DNA of 64,000 nucleotides, from NCBI GenBank assembly GCA_947179485.1, contig OX359249.1, forward strand, positions 9,362,001 through 9,426,000, in the 5' to 3' direction. The notes under the pieces are model-generated. The model was given only the letters and a program-made list of their open reading frames with translations. It searched no databases and had not been told where the DNA came from. The position numbers and the translations under genes were made by a program. Shown one piece after another: positions 62,301-64,000 of this stretch. Source of the stretch: Allacma fusca. Its lineage: Eukaryota; Arthropoda; Collembola; Symphypleona; Sminthuridae. The stretch's first letter is position 1, and the number at the start of each line of letters is the position of its first letter.

Positions 62301-63934
62301 TCAGACAATATTGTATATATACCATACCGATAAAAGCAACTAACAAGAGCATACACTCCTCTATAACAATATTTAAAACTATCGATTTATCCAAAGAGCC
62401 AGCGTGTTAGACCTGCCGCCTCTTATCGATAGTATCCTTCGTACAAGCGTAATAACATTCCGGTCAGTTTACGCATAGTCTTACAGTAAATATATCTTAC
62501 TTATAATGTAAAATAGTTGCCATCTTGTAAGGGTGATCGCTTTCCACCCAAGCATAATGAACTCCAGCACTTGAGTCAGTATGTTTGCAGGTTTTGAATG
62601 ACAGCAATTTATTATTCAAGGTTGACACAGAAGGTAAAACACGCCGAATCAATTCCAGCAACTCTACGGAGCTCTGAAATTATAAATATCATCAAAGTAA
62701 TTACCTCGCGATTTCTTATGAGTTCAAAACAAATCACCTTAATTTAGTAACCCCGAAAACCTAACTTACTCGAGGGTCCGACCACGCGAGATGGGGTAAG
62801 TGGGATACAATTGAAGGCAGCAATGTAGTTACTAGTGTGCACTTTGAAATGTCTTCAATATTAGTCGATTTTGTGCTTTCTATCATTTCTTTCGTGTAAT
62901 CAAAAACAGCCGTGCCAATACGATGGGCGCATTTTCTGGCCTGAGCTTCAGCAATAGTTTTTGCTTTTTGTCTTGCATCAGAATCATCAGGATTTCTGCA
63001 AAATTTAAAATGTTAACTATTCACACGAGTAACTACTAACCAGAAAACATCTCCAGCAACAAAAGTGTATACTCCAAAAGCCTAGATCCTGGATTATACA
63101 AGGCATACATTACCTAAAATACAGAAGGTGTGGAATTTGGCCCCTAATTTGGTTAGTGCCGTTTAAACTATGAGCAGCACATGAACTAAAATTAAATGTA
63201 GTTCCATCTGGGCAACGAAGTATGGAAACTCCCCCATCACCATTGCAAGTTCTCCCTCCATGATTCTTCAGCCTTATTGCATATTTAACTCCAGGCTATA
63301 CAAAGAAATAAGTAATATATAACAATAAATACAGCATTTTTCGCGCTCATAAAATAAAAATCTAAACCAAAAAGCCCACGTACCTTGATCGGCACAGGTT
63401 TATTAAATTTGATCTCAGCTATATCTCCCCAGCATTCGTCAGAGTCGAAGTTTCCCCTTGCGATTTCTAATGAAATCCATTTTGGACCTCCCTGGTCGCA
63501 ATTTTCAATACCTACATCTTCTACCTGTAACAGTGGAAACAAACAAAAATTAGCAAGCTGTCTAAACATTGAAATCAGGTTGCAAGTACATGAACCTAGA
63601 AATCCGACATGTAATACCAGTATTTCACTTTTTCGTCAGCATTCATTTCAATTCCTAGTCATGCAGTAATGAGTAAATTTTTCATGTATTTAATATATGC
63701 TTATGACAACATGTCTAATGATAATACCTCTTGAAAGAGTTCTAATTCGTATTCATAAGATCCAGTTCCAGAGTAAATACAGGCACCAAATAATGAAACA
63801 CCAGGCTGATCTACAGTAAAAGCTACTGCATCAGGCGATCCGTTCCCAGTATTCCACGTGCGGCTTTGATTAGTTCGTGTAAAACGTGATGGGGTAGCAA
63901 CGATAATTTGACCAATCGCACATTCCAATTCAGT
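37530..63934 (-). CDS. MYCBP2: PHR-family E3 ubiquitin ligase (MYCBP2/Highwire/RPM-1), C-terminal part
   Basis: Giant RING-type ubiquitin ligase that, with an F-box partner of the FBXO45 type, limits DLK kinase and NMNAT2 and so controls synapse growth and axon degeneration. Thirty-eight exons read: 63934-63728, 63524-63384, 63295-63114, 62995-62770, 62673-62501, 62267-62050, 61892-61686, 61522-61372, 47911-47791, 47506-47405, 47240-47070, 46923-46747, 46513-46050, 45933-45783, 45696-45567, 45473-44705, 44614-43833, 43758-43674, 43590-43127, 43053-42836, 42750-42634, 42537-42323, 42243-42001, 41884-41794, 41706-41592, 41441-41251, 41146-41024, 40938-40812, 40730-40570, 40381-40073, 39952-39740, 39630-39397, 39110-38961, 38880-38689, 38585-38478, 38323-38114, 37999-37732, 37645-37530. 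Phases agree at every junction, giving about 2,770 residues ending at a TAA. The family is roughly 4,500-5,200 residues long; the RCC1-like and PHR1 regions lie off the right edge. Confidence 0.96.
38478..38880 (-). CDS. MYCBP2: PHR ligase: Cys-rich lead and RING domain
   Basis: Exon 38880-38689 encodes [20 protein letters not shown] and the start of the [23 protein letters not shown]. Exon 38585-38478 completes it with [20 protein letters not shown] and FSYCPICK. All eight expected zinc ligands of the C-x2-C, C-x-H-x2-(H)-x2-C, C-x2-C type are present. The RING recruits the E2 that charges the downstream relay cysteine. Confidence 0.96.
38961..39630 (-). CDS. MYCBP2: PHR ligase: B-box-like zinc finger
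   Basis: Exon 39630-39397 encodes [20 protein letters not shown] followed by [11 protein letters not shown] and the conserved [19 protein letters not shown]. Exon 39110-38961 adds [19 protein letters not shown] and CGEPECQ, a further set of paired cysteines. Spacing and wording match the cysteine-rich region N-terminal to the RING in the family. Confidence 0.93.
39740..41146 (-). CDS. MYCBP2: PHR ligase: helical scaffold between DOC and B-box
   Basis: Five exons: [15 protein letters not shown] with [56 protein letters not shown] with [32 protein letters not shown] with [17 protein letters not shown], and [20 protein letters not shown]. This armadillo-like helical array parallels human MYCBP2. 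The intron 40072-39953 is exactly 120 bp and has no stop in the flanking frame, so its retention would insert 40 residues. Confidence 0.9.
41251..42243 (-). CDS. MYCBP2: PHR ligase: DOC (APC10-like) domain
   Basis: Four exons encode a DOC/APC10 jelly-roll: [58 protein letters not shown] and [20 protein letters not shown]. In the anaphase-promoting complex such domains bind substrates; in PHR ligases it is presumed a substrate or partner site. Split codons at 42001/41884 (Arg) and 41592/41441 (Ser) verify the splicing. Confidence 0.94.
42323..43053 (-). CDS. MYCBP2: PHR ligase: helical region before the DOC domain
   Basis: Three exons encode [56 protein letters not shown] and [20 protein letters not shown], then [11 protein letters not shown] and DHKFLH. 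The predicted amphipathic helices and their order match human MYCBP2. The region is a scaffold with no known active residues. Confidence 0.9.
43127..43758 (-). CDS. MYCBP2: PHR ligase: shortened zinc-binding region and linker
   Basis: Exon 43758-43674 ends in [15 protein letters not shown]. Exon 43590-43127 continues [20 protein letters not shown]. The two CxxC pairs correspond to the flanks of a larger Cys/His-rich region of PHR proteins that I recall as containing HMRQAHPGCG, a glycine-rich loop and a second CGGWAGNCGDGG stretch. In this copy only about 22 residues separate the pairs and those internal ligands are absent. The intervening intron is only 83 bp, so no exon is hidden there. The remainder is Ser/Pro-rich, ending [14 protein letters not shown], conserved before the helical region. 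Confidence 0.85.
43833..45473 (-). CDS. MYCBP2: PHR ligase: Ser-rich linker with conserved [13 protein letters not shown] motif
   Basis: Exon 45473-44705 encodes about 256 Ser/Thr-rich, probably disordered residues ending in an Arg/Lys-Ser patch ([15 protein letters not shown]). Exon 44614-43833 begins with a folded conserved block containing [20 protein letters not shown] and MACSSYLRF, equivalent to human [20 protein letters not shown], followed by [11 protein letters not shown]. The second half is basic and variable. Function of the block is unknown to me beyond its conservation. Confidence 0.88.
45567..46513 (-). CDS. MYCBP2: PHR ligase: tandem SH3b-like modules
   Basis: Two related modules follow each other. 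The first has [20 protein letters not shown], then [12 protein letters not shown]. The second has [20 protein letters not shown], then [15 protein letters not shown] and [12 protein letters not shown]. The shared pattern (glycine, small residue, I/L-R-x-x-P-S/N-L, then G-x-WVKL) looks like bacterial-SH3-type repeats; the fold name is inference from the pattern. Both are conserved in human MYCBP2. Confidence 0.9.
46747..47911 (-). CDS. MYCBP2: PHR ligase: filamin-like immunoglobulin repeat
   Basis: Exon 47911-47791 ends in [19 protein letters not shown]. Exons 47506-46747 encode a filamin-type Ig repeat: [20 protein letters not shown], then VELKAVPQ, a variable insert, [20 protein letters not shown], and the diagnostic [20 protein letters not shown]. 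The filamin/ABP280 repeat is a standard module of PHR proteins. Compared with the human protein as I recall it, the middle insert is shorter. Confidence 0.92.
47912..53660. other. Left part of the 13.5-kb PHR intron
   Basis: Intronic DNA between PHR exon 47911 and the nested gene. No coding exon or delimited transposon seen. Microsatellites: AC at 49214-49231 and GA at 52204-52227. Open frames of 60-100 codons on both strands are consistent with chance. Confidence 0.7.
53661..53900 (+). CDS. Nested gene exon 1: signal peptide and Cys-rich N-cap
   Basis: Eighty codons from ATG at 53661 to a CAG/GTTAGT donor at 53900. A strongly hydrophobic stretch from about residue 8 ends near VECQQ, a plausible cleavage site. 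Five of the following cysteines ([14 protein letters not shown], then TCSCEQ) resemble an LRR N-terminal cap. The frame continues past the donor without resemblance to anything, supporting splicing here. Confidence 0.82.
53661..58581 (+). CDS. Nested type I membrane protein with LRR-like ectodomain and tyrosine-motif tail
   Basis: Complete gene on the opposite strand, inside the PHR intron 61371-47912. Exons 53661-53900, 56374-56572 and 56840-58581 join in phase (0, then 1) to about 726 residues. Residues about 8-31 form a signal peptide ([20 protein letters not shown]). A Cys-rich N-cap ([14 protein letters not shown]) precedes strand-like repeats such as [20 protein letters not shown] and [19 protein letters not shown], recalling leucine-rich or solenoid receptors. 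Six or more NxS/T sites are present, then a Cys-rich C-cap. The membrane span is near residues 433-458 ([20 protein letters not shown]), followed by a 268-residue cytoplasmic tail with repeated tyrosine motifs. I cannot name the family; an arthropod orphan LRR receptor is the best description. Confidence 0.88.
53901..56373 (+). other. Nested gene intron 1
   Basis: 2.47-kb intron with GTTAGT donor and TTTTTCAG acceptor. No alternative exon or transposon termini recognised. A minus-strand 99-codon frame at 55080-55379 has no family resemblance. Confidence 0.6.
56374..56572 (+). CDS. Nested gene exon 2: first repeats of the ectodomain
   Basis: Acceptor TTTTTCAG precedes GTTCAGGTGG; using the second AG (start 56380) would drop two residues in frame. 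The exon encodes [34 protein letters not shown] and [20 protein letters not shown], ending at a G/GTATTT donor (phase 1). Confidence 0.82.
56840..58581 (+). CDS. Nested gene exon 3: ectodomain, membrane span and tail
   Basis: Begins after TTCCAG with a split Gly codon and encodes the remaining 579 residues. The ectodomain has NST, NWT, NNT, NNS and NDT glycosylation sites and a terminal cysteine cluster (CECGK, then [10 protein letters not shown]). One membrane span is followed by a basic stop-transfer LRRQPTTKR. The tail contains an acidic [18 protein letters not shown] block, a helix-like [20 protein letters not shown], and two copies of a CEYxxPxDxQxHxYxEL module ending near the TAA. Confidence 0.92.
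59104..59109 (+). terminator. Polyadenylation signal of the nested gene
   Basis: Canonical AATAAA 523 bp after the stop, followed within about 60 bp by a T-rich stretch that could serve as the downstream element. No earlier AATAAA was noticed on the plus strand after 58581. Confidence 0.6.
59110..61371. other. Right part of the 13.5-kb PHR intron
   Basis: AT-rich intronic sequence from the end of the nested gene to the GTAAGT donor of PHR exon 61522-61372. Nothing recognisable was found on either strand. Confidence 0.6.
61372..62673 (-). CDS. MYCBP2: PHR ligase: beta-rich segment after PHR2
   Basis: Four exons encode [77 protein letters not shown] and [20 protein letters not shown]. The order and wording closely follow human MYCBP2 (remembered ESEHPYKPACVMHYKVTFP and [17 protein letters not shown]). 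No enzymatic residues are known here; the segment resembles a CUB/galactose-binding-like fold by its FDPxCxTAxSED strand. The final exon precedes the 13.5-kb intron that hosts the nested gene. Confidence 0.92.
62770..63934 (-). CDS. MYCBP2: PHR ligase: second PHR domain (C-terminal two-thirds)
   Basis: Four exons encode the fold characteristic of PHR proteins. Signatures are [86 protein letters not shown] and [19 protein letters not shown]. Because the start of the domain is missing at 63934, the preceding exon must lie beyond the right edge. In the family this beta-sandwich serves as a protein-interaction surface. The last exon (62995-62770) continues into the helical [11 protein letters not shown] linker. 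Confidence 0.95.
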
Positions 63935-64000
63935 CTTTAAATAAACATAAAATTTTACATAACAAGTGCCATATATTTCAAATATAAAAAATTGTAAGTT

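Overview
The window is eukaryotic nuclear DNA from an invertebrate, most likely an arthropod. Genes have many short, clean GT-AG introns, intergenic DNA is AT-rich with long minisatellites and transposon remnants, and both large genes are animal-specific families. The AT-rich style is compatible with a copepod-like crustacean, but no diagnostic marker fixes the taxon, so treat that as a guess.

Layout. (1) Positions 1-13440, minus strand: a MICAL-type F-actin monooxygenase gene. It starts at 13440 and runs off the left edge inside its last domain. About 19 exons were resolved, encoding in order a flavin monooxygenase domain, a CH domain, a charged linker, a LIM domain, a very long disordered region carried mostly by one 4.6-kb exon, and the bMERB coiled coil. 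(2) About 13.4-37.5 kb: a long region without recognisable coding genes. It holds microsatellites, a 34-bp minisatellite, a 2.1-kb hAT-like element filled with 40/41-bp arrays, a 491-bp hAT-like MITE, a 38-bp minisatellite and a 173-bp LINE 3' end. Each of the three transposons was delimited by its target-site duplication. (3) Positions 37530-63934, minus strand: the C-terminal 2,770 or so residues of a PHR-family E3 ubiquitin ligase (MYCBP2/Highwire/RPM-1). Thirty-eight exons run from mid PHR2 through filamin-like, SH3-like, DOC, RING and tandem-cysteine regions to the stop. The 5' part lies off the right edge. (4) Positions 53661-58581, plus strand: a complete three-exon gene nested antisense in the 13.5-kb intron of the PHR gene. 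It encodes a single-pass membrane protein of about 726 residues with a signal peptide, an LRR-like ectodomain and a tail with duplicated tyrosine motifs. I do not recognise its family by name.

Biology. MICAL oxidises actin downstream of semaphorin/plexin signalling, and the PHR ligase controls synapse growth and axon degeneration. Both are neuronal-cytoskeleton regulators, but nothing seen links them beyond adjacency. The most useful observations are the nested receptor-like gene and its duplicated tyrosine module, an optional transmembrane segment in the MICAL LIM exon, a shortened zinc-binding region in the PHR ligase, a stop-free 120-bp intron near its C-terminus, and the delimited transposons. 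I found no CRISPR array, no rRNA, and no tRNA I could support. Splice coordinates were read by eye and may be off by a base or two.
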